Positions 52,019 through 60,951 are shown, counted from the first letter of the stretch. The stretch is DNA of 64,000 bases from Frigoriflavimonas asaccharolytica (GCF_013294015.1 NZ_JABSNO010000014.1:1-64000), one strand, 5' to 3'. A program made the numbers and translations. The notes: a model not told the origin generated them from the sequence alone.

Positions 52019-53080
52019 TTATATTTTTCTCAGTTTATCAATCAAATACAAATCCGTTAGCACAAATGCTGCCAAATTTTCTACAATTGGCACTGCTCTG
52101 GGCAAAACACAAGGATCATGTCTACCTTTTCCTTCCACAACTACTTTTTCACCATCTTTATTGATGCTATTTTGTGGTCGCAAAATCGTTGCTACAGGTT
52201 TGAAAGCTACACGAAAATAGATATCCATTCCGTTGGATATTCCACCTTGTATTCCACCAGAAAGATTGCTAATCGTAGTTCCATCTTCGTTGAAAATATC
52301 GTTGTGATCTGAACCTTTCATTTTTGCGCCGCAGAATCCGCTTCCATATTCAAAACCTTTTGCAGCGTTGATATTCATCATCGCTTTGGCCAATTCTGCT
52401 TGCAATTTCCCGAAAACAGGCTCTCCGATTCCAACAGGAACATTTTGAATAACGCAAGTTATGGTACCACCAATTGTATTTCCTTCTTTTTTAATTTCTT
52501 TAATTTTAGAAATCATTCTTTCCGCAGTTTCCGCATCTGGACAGCGAACATCATTATCTTCAATTTTAGAAAAATCTAAATCTTGGTATGGCTTTTCACA
52601 GAAAATATCTCCAACAGAAGAAACGTATGCATTTATTTTTATTTCCTTTGGCAAAAGTTGCTTTGCAAGACTCCCCGCAATAACCCAATTTAAAGTTTCT
52701 CGTGCAGAAGATTTACCACCACCGCGAAAATCTCTTACCCCAAATTTTTTATCGTAGGTAAAATCTGCATGCGATGGTCTATAATACTCAGAAATATGAT
52801 CGTAATCTTTAGATTTTTGATTTTCATTCGGTACCAAAAATCCTATAGAAGTTCCAGTAGATTTTCCCTCGAAAATGCCAGATAGAAATTGAACTTTATC
52901 ACTTTCTTTTCTCTGCGTAACGATGGAGGATTGACCAGGTTTTCTGCGATCTAGTTGATGTTGAATTTCTTCATAATCTATTTCTAAACCAGCGGGAAAA
53001 TTATTTAAAATTCCACCATAAGCTATGCCATGACTTTCACCAAAAGTAGTGAGCGTAAGAAAGTTTCCAAGTTTAAACAT
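52019..53080 (-). CDS. aroC: Chorismate synthase
   Basis: This 353-residue FMN-dependent enzyme converts EPSP to chorismate, the branch point to aromatic amino acids, folate and quinones. The family signatures are [20 protein letters not shown] (site 1), [17 protein letters not shown] (site 2 region), [13 protein letters not shown], and the [13 protein letters not shown] and [17 protein letters not shown] stretches. The length is normal. It is first of a three-gene unit with the two thioredoxin-fold genes. A -7-like box only a few bases before its ATG is noted separately. Confidence 0.96.
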   Translation of the reverse strand: MFKLGNFLTLTTFGESHGIAYGGILNNFPAGLEIDYEEIQHQLDRRKPGQSSIVTQRKESDKVQFLSGIFEGKSTGTSIGFLVPNENQKSKDYDHISEYYRPSHADFTYDKKFGVRDFRGGGKSSARETLNWVIAGSLAKQLLPKEIKINAYVSSVGDIFCEKPYQDLDFSKIEDNDVRCPDAETAERMISKIKEIKKEGNTIGGTITCVIQNVPVGIGEPVFGKLQAELAKAMMNINAAKGFEYGSGFCGAKMKGSDHNDIFNEDGTTISNLSGGIQGGISNGMDIYFRVAFKPVATILRPQNSINKDGEKVVVEGKGRHDPCVLPRAVPIVENLAAFVLTDLYLIDKLRKI

Positions 53081-53084
53081 GATA

Positions 53085-53092
53085 CAAATTTA
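53085..53092 (-). promoter_or_regulatory. -7-like box immediately before aroC
   Basis: TAAATTTG on the minus strand ends 4 bases before the aroC ATG. If used, transcription would start at about the first base of the start codon, making a leaderless mRNA. Confidence 0.3.
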
Positions 53093-53129
53093 CTGAAGAT
53101 ATTATGATTTTGAGATTGAAAGCTTAATT

Positions 53130-54749
53130 TTATTCTTGATTTTTGATGATTTCTTTCAGTTCGACCTTTTCTTTTTCACTTAAATTTATATAAATAAAAC
53201 CTTGCTTTAAATTATCTCCAATTTTTTTGGGAAAAATCCCAATTTTTAAGTAATCTCTTAAATATGAAGGACTGATGGCTGGTAAATCGGTATCAAAACT
53301 GAATGGATAATTTTGTACAATATTAAAAGTTAAATTACCAATGGTATACTCTTTAGATTTTTTCCAAACATACTCAGGAGGTTGGTACCACTGTTCTTTT
53401 TGAAATCCGGTGAAAAATTCTCCCAAGCGAAAACTTGGTATTTGTGATTGAATAATCTTTGGGAATGTAAATAAAACGATTAAACAAAAACTTAAGACAG
53501 AACTAAAAATTATTGCTAATTTTTTAATTTTTAATTCAAAAAATAATACGATAAAAATTACGAAAAATACATCTATAAAAAAACGATATTGCGCTGAAAA
53601 AAGAAGAACAAAAATGCTTTTAATTATAATTGCAACCCACAAATAATAAATTATTTTCTTTTTTTTGATAAATGTAAAAACGCTAAATACAATTAATGAA
53701 ATGATAAACAAATAATGCATTTTTGATTTTATTCCCCCTATTAAAAACCACTTTTCTATATATCCCCAAAAAGTAAATTCTTGTATTTCTGAATAGCTAA
53801 ACTGCATGTCGTATGTTTTCATTTTTGCCATTTCTGAAGACAATTGCATCAATGCTGGATTTGATTTCCAGGAGATTCCCAGATCTAGGATTGTCATTGG
53901 AAATATGGGATACCCAAAAGTCCACATATTTTTAATTAGGAATAAGATGAATAATAAAACTCCTACAATGGAAAATTTCAAATTTACTTTAAGGTAAAAA
54001 ATAGAATAAAATAATGTAAAAATTGGTAACCAAACTAAAGTTGGTTTGATGGTAAAAATAAAAATTGAAATTAAAAAAAGTTGAGCTACCTTTTTATTTC
54101 CGAGTAAGATTTCTTGCAAAACCATCAATGAAAAAACTATAGCAGGTAAATCTGGACTCGGAGATTGCACGAAAAAAAATAAAACTGGAAATAAGCAGAA
54201 ATGAATCCATGTTTTTTTCTCTAAAATATAAATAGCATAAACTAAAAGTACTACGGCATTTATTTTCAAAAAAGAATCTGTAAAGTTCGAAAAACCTGCT
54301 TGCAGAATATGCCAAGTAGACATTTGCCCTAATATTAAATCTAAATTTGAAATACCCTTCACCAAACCAACTTCTGAAATCCATTTAATAGTTGGAACAT
54401 AATATCCAAAATGATCTAAAATAAATGGTGAAAAAGAACCGAAAAATATTATTAATAACACCAGTATAAGTGTAGAATACTTATATTCCTCTAAATAAAC
54501 CCAAACATTTTCATAATTTTTGAAATAAAAAAAAGAAGCAAAACCAATGCAAATTGTAGAGATTTCTACGATAATATTGAGCGGAAAAAAGAATGAAAGG
54601 AACGTCCAAATTGTAGCTAGAAAAAATATACCTGAGAGAATTTTCAAGGATAGACCATCACCAATTTTCCCGAAAATTTTCGTGAAAAAATTACCAAAAC
54701 CCATAAAAATTGGGATATAGAAAATAAGTGAAAATAAAATAAACAGCAT
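53130..54749 (-). CDS. Polytopic membrane protein of the LIC_10190 type (glycosyltransferase-like)
   Basis: The protein is 539 residues from ATG 54749 with about 12-13 helices. The first extracytoplasmic loop holds FILDHFGYYVPTIKWISEVG, resembling the D/H-containing first loop of GT-C sugar transferases. The rest resembles the LIC_10190 family of Leptospira and Bacteroidota. The upstream in-frame TTG at 54776 was rejected because those codons lie within the terminator hairpin of the preceding gene. Only one base separates that hairpin from the ATG, so initiation or expression is unusual. It probably moves a sugar from a polyprenyl donor. Confidence 0.6.
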   Translation of the reverse strand: MLFILFSLIFYIPIFMGFGNFFTKIFGKIGDGLSLKILSGIFFLATIWTFLSFFFPLNIIVEISTICIGFASFFYFKNYENVWVYLEEYKYSTLILVLLIIFFGSFSPFILDHFGYYVPTIKWISEVGLVKGISNLDLILGQMSTWHILQAGFSNFTDSFLKINAVVLLVYAIYILEKKTWIHFCLFPVLFFFVQSPSPDLPAIVFSLMVLQEILLGNKKVAQLFLISIFIFTIKPTLVWLPIFTLFYSIFYLKVNLKFSIVGVLLFILFLIKNMWTFGYPIFPMTILDLGISWKSNPALMQLSSEMAKMKTYDMQFSYSEIQEFTFWGYIEKWFLIGGIKSKMHYLFIISLIVFSVFTFIKKKKIIYYLWVAIIIKSIFVLLFSAQYRFFIDVFFVIFIVLFFELKIKKLAIIFSSVLSFCLIVLFTFPKIIQSQIPSFRLGEFFTGFQKEQWYQPPEYVWKKSKEYTIGNLTFNIVQNYPFSFDTDLPAISPSYLRDYLKIGIFPKKIGDNLKQGFIYINLSEKEKVELKEIIKNQE

Positions 54750-54750
54750 A

Positions 54751-54784
54751 AAAAAAGATTGCTTAAAAATAAGCAATCTTTTTT
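54751..54784. terminator. Strong symmetric terminator hairpin
   Basis: AAAAAAGATTGCTT (54751-54764) pairs perfectly with AAGCAATCTTTTTT (54771-54784) around a six-base loop. It ends the glycine-zipper lipoprotein transcript and abuts the next ORF's start codon. Confidence 0.9.
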
Positions 54785-54801
54785 ATAAATAATTTAAAAT
54801 A

Positions 54802-55350
54802 TTAATTTGTTGGTTGTACTCTACCTGTTTTTCTATCTTTTGCTCTTCCTATTGTATACCCAGTTGCACCACCAACTACACCACCAATAACGGCTCCTGC
54901 ACCTCTATTTTTTTTACTGATAATTGCTCCAGCTGCAGCTCCACCAACTGTACCTATAATTGTACCTTTTGCAGCATCACTAATTCCTTTTTTCTGTGCT
55001 ACTGGTGCATTTGTAGAAGAACCAGAGGATGTTCCTGCATTTGAATTTGATGTACTAGCTCTAGGAGTATTATTTACGTAAACGGTTTTTACTTTTTCTG
55101 GCTGCGGAGAATTTTTAACTGGTGCAACTTTTATTTCCTTTTCGTTTTTTTCTAAACTATCGGATTTTTTTTCTTGTTCAAAAGTAAATCTCTCCTTCTC
55201 TATGGCTAATTTTTGTTTTTCAATTTCCAATTGTCTTACTTGAAATTCCATTTTCTGGTCTGCTAAACTTTTTGTGGTCTCTTCTTTCTCTTTATTACAA
55301 GCCGTAAAACTCATTAGAGAAACTATACCAACTATCATTAACTTTTTCAT
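54802..55350 (-). CDS. Glycine-zipper lipoprotein
   Basis: This 182-residue lipoprotein has the lipobox FTAC near residue 18 and a charged helical coiled-coil-prone segment (residues 25-75, rich in E/K/Q). A Pro/Thr/Ser/Asn linker follows, and then a C-terminal YMGG/glycine-zipper domain with GTIIGTVGGAAAGAIISKKN and GAVIGGVVGGATGYTIGRAK. Such proteins sit in the outer membrane/periplasm of Gram-negatives and may form oligomers or bind peptidoglycan. No specific role is known. It is a single gene ended by a strong hairpin. Confidence 0.8.
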   Translation of the reverse strand: MKKLMIVGIVSLMSFTACNKEKEETTKSLADQKMEFQVRQLEIEKQKLAIEKERFTFEQEKKSDSLEKNEKEIKVAPVKNSPQPEKVKTVYVNNTPRASTSNSNAGTSSGSSTNAPVAQKKGISDAAKGTIIGTVGGAAAGAIISKKNRGAGAVIGGVVGGATGYTIGRAKDRKTGRVQPTN

Positions 55351-55445
55351 AACTACATTTTTTCAAATTGGATGTGGGTTATTCAATAGTACAACCAAAC
55401 TTGTGTTAATAAAACGTTAAAAGAACTATATCTGGTAATTATATA

Positions 55446-55476
55446 AAAAGAGCTGTTGAAATTCAACAGCTCTTTT
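55446..55476. terminator. Terminator of tRNA-Cys
   Basis: AAAAGAGCTGTTG pairs perfectly with CAACAGCTCTTTT around AAATT and sits directly on the tRNA 3' end (sharing its final base). It works on the minus strand and probably also on the plus strand. Confidence 0.88.
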
Positions 55477-55549
55477 GGAGGTTTCGAGCGGATTCGAACC
55501 GCTGTAGATGGTGTTGCAGACCACTGCCTAACCACTCGGCCACGAAACC
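55476..55549 (-). tRNA. tRNA-Cys (GCA), CCA encoded
   Basis: On the minus strand, the acceptor GGTTTCG (5') pairs with CGAAACC, followed by discriminator U and an encoded CCA. The D arm is GCCGAGTGGTTAGGC, the anticodon stem-loop has TGGTCTGCAACACCA with anticodon GCA, and the T arm is GCGGTTCGAATCCGC. The U73 discriminator is the normal cysteine identity element. It stands alone between the RDD gene and a lipoprotein gene. Confidence 0.97.
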
Positions 55550-55565
55550 GTATTTTTTAGAAGTG

Positions 55566-55573
55566 CAAATATA
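55566..55573 (-). promoter_or_regulatory. Candidate -7 box for tRNA-Cys
   Basis: TATATTTG on the minus strand, 16 bases ahead of the tRNA 5' end, exactly matching TAnnTTTG. Confidence 0.5.
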
Positions 55574-55605
55574 AGGTTTTTAATCTTTTTAAATGTACTT
55601 TTATT

Positions 55606-56160
55606 TTAAAATTTTCTTAAATCTATTGTGGGCTTATTTGGAATTGCAATATCTTGAGAAGATTGATTTCCTAAGCTATTCAAATCGTGCTGACTTTTTA
55701 GCGCTTCTTCAAATTTTTTCTTTACAACTACCCTAGTTTCAGACCAACTGTCATGCCATCCATTTTCGCCTAAAAAAGACAAGGCATTGAATGGAACGAG
55801 ACGAATAATACTCCTTAAAAAAATATCGTAAGTAGTTGGTGCAGTACCATCTATCTTCACAACGATGGTTCCTGTCACATATTTTCCAAGCGTGCGACCT
55901 TTAGAAAAGTACTCGAAAACAAAATAGTACACAATTAGTATACTTGAAGTAATGATAATATCTAAAAAAGAATTCACATTTTCAAAGCTGTCTAGTAAGT
56001 CCATGAAGAGATCTATCCCGAAAAAGCTTGATAAAATTCCCGCAAATAAACCCAAAAAGAAAAATAAAGACATAAATGCAACTCTATCTATTAATAAATT
56101 TACAAATCTTGTCCCTTGACTTGCTTTGTTGTCTTTTACAATTTTTAGATATTTCGCCAT
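55606..56160 (-). CDS. RDD family membrane protein
   Basis: This 184-residue protein has the RDD core. The N-terminal basic-aspartate motif FVNLLIDRVAFMSLFFFLG (first helix), the second helix at about 68-82 and the GRTLGKYVTGTIVVK loop are typical. A soluble C-tail of about 70 residues holds HDSWSETRVVVKKKFEE. RDD proteins are small transport- or resistance-linked membrane proteins with mostly unknown substrates. It lies 26 bp after the DUF4403 gene; a TATTTTTG box at 56171-56178 may give it separate expression. Confidence 0.85.
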   Translation of the reverse strand: MAKYLKIVKDNKASQGTRFVNLLIDRVAFMSLFFFLGLFAGILSSFFGIDLFMDLLDSFENVNSFLDIIITSSILIVYYFVFEYFSKGRTLGKYVTGTIVVKIDGTAPTTYDIFLRSIIRLVPFNALSFLGENGWHDSWSETRVVVKKKFEEALKSQHDLNSLGNQSSQDIAIPNKPTIDLRKF

Positions 56161-56186
56161 ATTTTTTTTTCAAAAATAGGGAAAAT

Positions 56187-57554
56187 TTACATCCCTTTTA
56201 ATATTAATTGCAATTTTGCTTCCGTTAATATAATTGCAGTAATTCCGTTTGGTGTAAGAAGAATTTGTTGCGGTTTTAATTTAAAAACCTGCCCGCTAAT
56301 TTTCAAACCTTTGTAATATTCTTTATTGAAAGCTTCTTCTATACTTTTTTTAGAACTTAATTCCAAGTCTGAAGTGGGAATTCCATATTCCTCTTCTATC
56401 ATATTTATGATTTTACTTTTAAACAAAAGCGTCAAAGTTTTTTGGAAAACGTTTTTTGTTTTTAATCTAAATTTGGTATCAGAAAGTACAATTTTTTGTT
56501 TTGTTTCATCGTAAACAGGGATACCGGAAATATATGAAGTCCCACTGATAGTACCAAAAGTTTCCGCTTCTATGGTAATTCGATCTTCTTCGCCATAGAC
56601 CTTTATTTTTTCTATTGTGATATCTGATTTACCTTCTCTAAAATCATATTTTTTATTGAGGAATGTTTGCTCTGCAATTCTTGTTGCTTCTTCAAAAGGA
56701 ATGTTTGTGGTTGTATTTAATGTAAACGTATTTTCCAAGTTTGGCACAAAATTGAAGTTAGCAATCCCACCAATTGTTGGCGAAATTGCAGGCTTTACAC
56801 CTGTGAAAGTCTCTGAATAAACATCAATACCAATAGAAGTTTGCAATTGATCTGCATAAAATTTCACTGGGGTAAGATTTATTTTTAAAGGGGTGATTTT
56901 CAGCCAAGTTTTGTAATCTTCGGAAACCTCAAAAGGTTCTGCAAAAAGATTCCATGCCGTGATTGCTAATTGCTGAAAGTTGAGTTGTTCTTTCATCTGT
57001 TCATCAATAATTTTGGTAAATTTCGTCTGCTCATCTTTCAAACTTTTATCTACCAAAGAGGTAATGGGAATTTTTACTCTACCAAAATCTAAAACTGGTT
57101 TTGTAACCCATTTAAAACTATTGGCAGTTGTTTTTGTATCTATCGTCCAGTTAGAATTTACTTTTAATTCTGTGCTGAAGTACATTTCTGTTTCAAAAGT
57201 AGTGCTTTGATAATTGTATAAACCAAAAGTTCCAATACCTTTTTCAGCCCAAATTTTCAGTGGAACTGCTATTATTAAATTATTTTTTACACCACCTACA
57301 ATTCTAATCGGTTTTGCTTTCCAGACTTTCACTTTAAATTGGTCGTTGTCATTATCCTCATAAGAATTGTCTTCGAATAGTAAACCTTGCACAGAAGAAT
57401 TCACCATATTGCTGATTTCGCTCAAAGGAATTTGAACTGGCATCGTAATGCTGGATTTTATTTTCGGGAAAACGTAGGTTGGATTTGAGAATTGGACTTG
57501 TGCAAATCCAAATGTGCTAAAAATTATAAGAAATAATGAGATTAAATTTTTCAT
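56187..57554 (-). CDS. DUF4403 family secreted protein
   Basis: This 455-residue protein has a signal peptide ending TFGFAQ (about 19). It opens with SITMPVQIPLSEISNMVNSS and goes through TIDTKTTANSFKW and KPVLDFGRVKIPITSLVDKS. The C-terminal half has repeated BPI/TULIP-like beta-strand pairs (TFLNKKYDFREGKSDITIEK). This is the DUF4403 layout found in many Bacteroidota, thought to be an outer-membrane or periplasmic lipid-binding-type fold. No catalytic residues are evident. Confidence 0.85.
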   Translation of the reverse strand: MKNLISLFLIIFSTFGFAQVQFSNPTYVFPKIKSSITMPVQIPLSEISNMVNSSVQGLLFEDNSYEDNDNDQFKVKVWKAKPIRIVGGVKNNLIIAVPLKIWAEKGIGTFGLYNYQSTTFETEMYFSTELKVNSNWTIDTKTTANSFKWVTKPVLDFGRVKIPITSLVDKSLKDEQTKFTKIIDEQMKEQLNFQQLAITAWNLFAEPFEVSEDYKTWLKITPLKINLTPVKFYADQLQTSIGIDVYSETFTGVKPAISPTIGGIANFNFVPNLENTFTLNTTTNIPFEEATRIAEQTFLNKKYDFREGKSDITIEKIKVYGEEDRITIEAETFGTISGTSYISGIPVYDETKQKIVLSDTKFRLKTKNVFQKTLTLLFKSKIINMIEEEYGIPTSDLELSSKKSIEEAFNKEYYKGLKISGQVFKLKPQQILLTPNGITAIILTEAKLQLILKGM

Positions 57555-57654
57555 TTTTAATAATCAGAAGTTTATTTGAACCATTAAGCGATTAAGGAAA
57601 ATTAAGTTGGCTGCATTAATTTGAACTTTGAATTTCAAATATTGTACCTTAAAT

Positions 57655-58014
57655 CTAAAACCTTTTTTCAATTTCCACGCTTACACCATCCATTTCGCCT
57701 TTCATTGGTGGATTAGTTTTGGTGAGTTTCACTTTGATGAAAGAGATTTGAGGGAATTTATTTTTGGTTTTGTTTATGATTCTTCCAATCACATGTTCCA
57801 AAAGTTGAGAAGGAATCGCCATTTCGTTGTGCAAAATATCGTTGATTTCTGCATAGTTGATGGTATCCTTTAATTCATCAGATTCCGAGGCTTTTTCTAA
57901 GTCCGCCTGTATTTCTACATTGAGAATATAGTTTGTTCCCAGAATTTTTTCTTCTGGTAAAACGCCGTGAAATGCGAAGATTTTTAGGTTTTCTATGAGG
58001 ATTTTTGTGGTCAT
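57655..58014 (-). CDS. folB: Dihydroneopterin aldolase
   Basis: This 119-residue enzyme of folate synthesis cleaves 7,8-dihydroneopterin to 6-hydroxymethyl-dihydropterin and glycolaldehyde. Typical parts are IFAFHGVLPEEKILGTNYIL with the catalytic Glu/Gly region, DTINYAEINDIL (conserved Tyr) and the C-terminal lysine and VKLTKTNPPMKGEMDGVSVEI end. The length is normal. It follows a small membrane protein gene by 10 bp on the same strand. Confidence 0.93.
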   Translation of the reverse strand: MTTKILIENLKIFAFHGVLPEEKILGTNYILNVEIQADLEKASESDELKDTINYAEINDILHNEMAIPSQLLEHVIGRIINKTKNKFPQISFIKVKLTKTNPPMKGEMDGVSVEIEKRF

Positions 58015-58024
58015 TACTTAATTT

Positions 58025-58378
58025 TTACGATAGAGAAGATTTATTCAAATTAATAATTTTACCAATTTTTGTGAAGACTTTATATATAATAAACCAAAAA
58101 ATTGTTGGGTTTAATAATGTAAATAAGGTGTTTACTAAATCGTTTTCAAAATTAAAATACTTAAAAAAATGAATTGGAAAAAGAAAAATATAACCTAAAT
58201 AATCGATGAAATCACCTAGATAATTGTCTAAAAAAGAAGCACCTTCATCTTTCATAAATACTAAAATATATAGAACAAATAGAATGATGAAAAATGATAT
58301 AAAAATTTTTAAATTGAATTTAATAGTTTTCAAAATATCTGTTCTTAAAAACTTTGTCAAAGATTTAAACTTAGACAA
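58025..58378 (-). CDS. Small membrane protein, function unknown
   Basis: This 117-residue protein has two strong hydrophobic segments (residues 22-42 FNLKIFISFFIILFVLYILV and about 85-105) and a basic N-terminus and C-terminus, so it is probably an inner-membrane protein with two helices. I recognise no family. It sits 11 bp after the antitoxin-like gene and 10 bp before folB. If the first small gene is an antitoxin, this one could be its membrane partner, but nothing in the sequence proves that. Confidence 0.55.
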   Translation of the reverse strand: MSKFKSLTKFLRTDILKTIKFNLKIFISFFIILFVLYILVFMKDEGASFLDNYLGDFIDYLGYIFLFPIHFFKYFNFENDLVNTLFTLLNPTIFWFIIYKVFTKIGKIINLNKSSLS

Positions 58379-58389
58379 AGTGGATTAAA

Positions 58390-58608
58390 TTATTTTTTAG
58401 TAGCAAATCTTTCTGACCTCACTTCATCGACAATTTCTGAAATTTCTTCAAGACTTGGCGCAGAATCTGCGTTTTTTCTCATCTCTTTAAGATAAGATTG
58501 CATTTTAGAAACTGGTTCTTTGGATATTTTAATTAGATTGAGATTTTGCAATTCTTTAAGCAATTGTAAAGCCTTCGGATTTATAATTTCTATTTGTAGT
58601 GCTTCCAT
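58390..58608 (-). CDS. Small antitoxin-like protein
   Basis: The protein is 72 residues from ATG 58608 (MEALQIEIINPKALQLLKEL); the open frame continues 17 codons further upstream, but that part is hydrophobic and unlike the family. The pattern of an N-terminal strand, LQNLNLIKISKE, and a helical C-terminus EEISEIVDEVRSERFATK resembles antitoxins that normally precede PIN-domain toxins. No PIN toxin follows; the next gene is a membrane protein. It may be an orphan antitoxin or a module with an unknown partner. Confidence 0.5.
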   Translation of the reverse strand: MEALQIEIINPKALQLLKELQNLNLIKISKEPVSKMQSYLKEMRKNADSAPSLEEISEIVDEVRSERFATKK

Positions 58609-58770
58609 AATAATCAAAGTTAATAAATAAAAGGTATAGATGAATAAATAAAATTTCAACTAAATAAATAATCTCATTCAAAGCGAAAATCTGCAGCCCA
58701 ACTTGAGTGGAAATCCTTTTTTGCAAAAAAAGATTGGGAACGGAAGGTGGAAATTGCTGCCCAAATAATT

Positions 58771-59781
58771 CTACTTAATACTCGTGCTCATTTCCAGCAT
58801 CTTCTCAATTGGAACCAATGCTTTCAATCTTAATTCTTCGTCCATTGTGATTTCTGGAATTTCGTATTTCATGCAGAGATATAGTTTTTCCATGGTGTTC
58901 ATTTTCATGTAAAAACATTCGCTGCAATTGCAACTTTCATCAAAAACTAGAGCGGGAATTAACTCTTTTTCTGGTGCGCGTTTTCTCATTTCGTGCAAAA
59001 TTCCTTCTTCTGTTGCTACGATAAACTTTTGACAGTCGTCTTTTTCTACATAATTAAGAAGCGCAGAAGTGGAACCGATGAAATGTGCTAAATCTAAAAC
59101 TGGCGTTTCGGATTCTGGATGAGCGATGAGTTTTGCATCTGGATTTTCTGCCATTTGCTGGGCAATTCTTTCCATAGAAAAAGCTTCGTGCACGATGCAA
59201 GCACCATCCCACAAAATCATTTCGCGACCTGTTTTTTTCATCAGATATTTACCCAAATTTTTGTCTGGCGCGAAAATTAAAGGAACATCTTTTGGCAAAG
59301 AATTGATGATTACTTCCGCGTTTGAACTGGTTACGATGATATCCGATTCCGCTTTGGTTTCTGCATTACAATTGATGTAAGTGGCAATCATCGCACCTGG
59401 ATGTTTGGCGCGCATTGCTCGCAAACCTTCTCCGCTACAACCATCTGCAAGAGAACAACCGGCTTTTAGATCTGGCAAAACTACTTTTTTTGTAGGATTC
59501 AAAATTTTTGCAGCTTCTGCCATGAAATGTACGCCGCAAAATACGATCATATCTGCATCTGTATCTCTGGCTTGCCTTGCCAATTGCAAAGAATCTCCCA
59601 GAAAATCTGCAATATCTTGTATGTCTGATGTTTGATAATAATGCGCCAAAATAATGGCGTTTTTCTCTTTTTTTAGTTCCAAAATTGCTTTCACCAATTC
59701 TTCTCCTTGTGGAAGAGCAATTTTATCTATTGCGGAAAAATCTTTTACGGGTAGGTTCATATTTGTGTTTTTTGTGCTCAT
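58771..59781 (-). CDS. nadA: Quinolinate synthase
   Basis: This 336-residue [4Fe-4S] enzyme makes quinolinate from iminoaspartate and dihydroxyacetone phosphate for NAD synthesis. The three homologous domains show the cluster cysteines: FCGVHFMAEAAKIL with DLKAGCSLADGCSGEGL, YINCNAETKAESDII, and the C-terminal FDESCNCSECFYMKMNTMEK. HYYQTSDIQDIADFLGDSLQ is the N-terminal substrate loop. It is last in the yicC-gmk operon, 6 bp after gmk. No nadB or nadC is in the window. Confidence 0.95.
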   Translation of the reverse strand: MSTKNTNMNLPVKDFSAIDKIALPQGEELVKAILELKKEKNAIILAHYYQTSDIQDIADFLGDSLQLARQARDTDADMIVFCGVHFMAEAAKILNPTKKVVLPDLKAGCSLADGCSGEGLRAMRAKHPGAMIATYINCNAETKAESDIIVTSSNAEVIINSLPKDVPLIFAPDKNLGKYLMKKTGREMILWDGACIVHEAFSMERIAQQMAENPDAKLIAHPESETPVLDLAHFIGSTSALLNYVEKDDCQKFIVATEEGILHEMRKRAPEKELIPALVFDESCNCSECFYMKMNTMEKLYLCMKYEIPEITMDEELRLKALVPIEKMLEMSTSIK

Positions 59782-59787
59782 TAGTTT

Positions 59788-60351
59788 TTATTTTGTAAAA
59801 TTTTCAATTATCTGTAAAATCTCTTGTTTTGCTTTTGTCAAATCATCATTAATTAAAACGACATCAAACTGGTTTTCAAACGCTAGTTCTTCTTCCACTT
59901 TTGCCAATCTGGTTTTGATAGCAGCAATATCATCTGTATTTCTACTCAATAATCTTCGTTCCAACTCTTCTATAGAAGGTGGTTTTATGAAAATTGAAAG
60001 TGCCTGATCTCCGAAATATTTTTTTAAAGCAACACCACCTTTCACATCTACATCAAATATAACTACTTTTCCGTTTTTCCAGTTATTTTCTACTTCGGAT
60101 TTCAATGTTCCGTAAAATTTCCCGGGATAAACTTCTTCAAATTCTACAAAAAATTCTTTTTCAATATTATTTTTAAATTTTTCTATGCTGATAAAATGAT
60201 AATCTTTGCCATCTATCTCTTCGCCTCGCAAATTTCTGGTGGTGCAAGAAATTGAAAAGGCTAGATTCTCAAAATATTGCATTGCGTGAGCTACCAAAGT
60301 AGATTTTCCACTTCCGGAAGGCGCTGAAAAGATGATGACTTTTTGCTTCAA
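59788..60351 (-). CDS. gmk: Guanylate kinase
   Basis: This 187-residue enzyme phosphorylates GMP to GDP using ATP. The P-loop is SAPSGSGKSTLVAHAM at about 9-24, the GMP-binding region has SCTTRNLRGEEIDGKDYHFI, and EFEEVYPGKFYGTLKSEVE and the IFDVDVKGGVALKKYFG segment are as in bacterial Gmk. The ORF begins 3 bp after the preceding gene and is in the yicC operon; a yicC-gmk linkage is common in bacteria. Confidence 0.96.
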   Translation of the reverse strand: MKQKVIIFSAPSGSGKSTLVAHAMQYFENLAFSISCTTRNLRGEEIDGKDYHFISIEKFKNNIEKEFFVEFEEVYPGKFYGTLKSEVENNWKNGKVVIFDVDVKGGVALKKYFGDQALSIFIKPPSIEELERRLLSRNTDDIAAIKTRLAKVEEELAFENQFDVVLINDDLTKAKQEILQIIENFTK

Positions 60352-60354
60352 AGT

Positions 60355-60951
60355 TTAAAATTTAATGTTAAATTCTTTTCGAATATAATTTAATATATCA
60401 ACAAAATAATTAAGTTCATCAATTTCCGGATAAATTTCCAAATAACTTTCTGGATTACTATAATTAAATTTATTTATCTGATTGTGAGATTTATAATCTA
60501 CTAAATAACTATTTCCATCAATGATAGTTGATTTTGCACTTATTATTACTAAATCTTTTTCTTCATCATCAAAAACAACTTTATTCTTTGATTTTTTGTA
60601 TGTAAAGTTTTCTTCTTGCGGTAAATATTTAATGTTTCTTGCTTCAATATTCATAAAAATTTCTTCCAATTTTTTATCTGAACGAAGTTTAGTAATTATC
60701 GGTGCAACCATTTCAAAATCATCTTCACTAATTTGTTTTGGCAAAAACCATTGAATAAGTTCTGCTTTCCAATTTTTATTTTCTTCGTAAATTCTAAAAA
60801 CCATTCCGCTATTTGTAATGCCTCTATCTTTATAAATCCTCAATTCTCTTTGATTTTCAATTTTTGCTGAAAGATTTGTAATCTTATCTAAAGATTGACA
60901 ATTGATTGCAATAGCAGAAAATAATAGAATTATTATTTGAAAATATTTCAT
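60355..60951 (-). CDS. Secreted protein of unknown function
   Basis: This 198-residue protein has a signal peptide (residues 1-18, possibly a lipoprotein with AINC) and a mixed alpha/beta body. It is rich in Lys/Glu/Tyr with the strings DRGITNSGMVFRIYEENKNW and IISAKSTIIDGNSYLVDYK. I recognise no family or motif. Its position directly between yicC (0 bp) and gmk (3 bp) means it is co-transcribed with them. Confidence 0.6.
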   Translation of the reverse strand: MKYFQIIILLFSAIAINCQSLDKITNLSAKIENQRELRIYKDRGITNSGMVFRIYEENKNWKAELIQWFLPKQISEDDFEMVAPIITKLRSDKKLEEIFMNIEARNIKYLPQEENFTYKKSKNKVVFDDEEKDLVIISAKSTIIDGNSYLVDYKSHNQINKFNYSNPESYLEIYPEIDELNYFVDILNYIRKEFNIKF

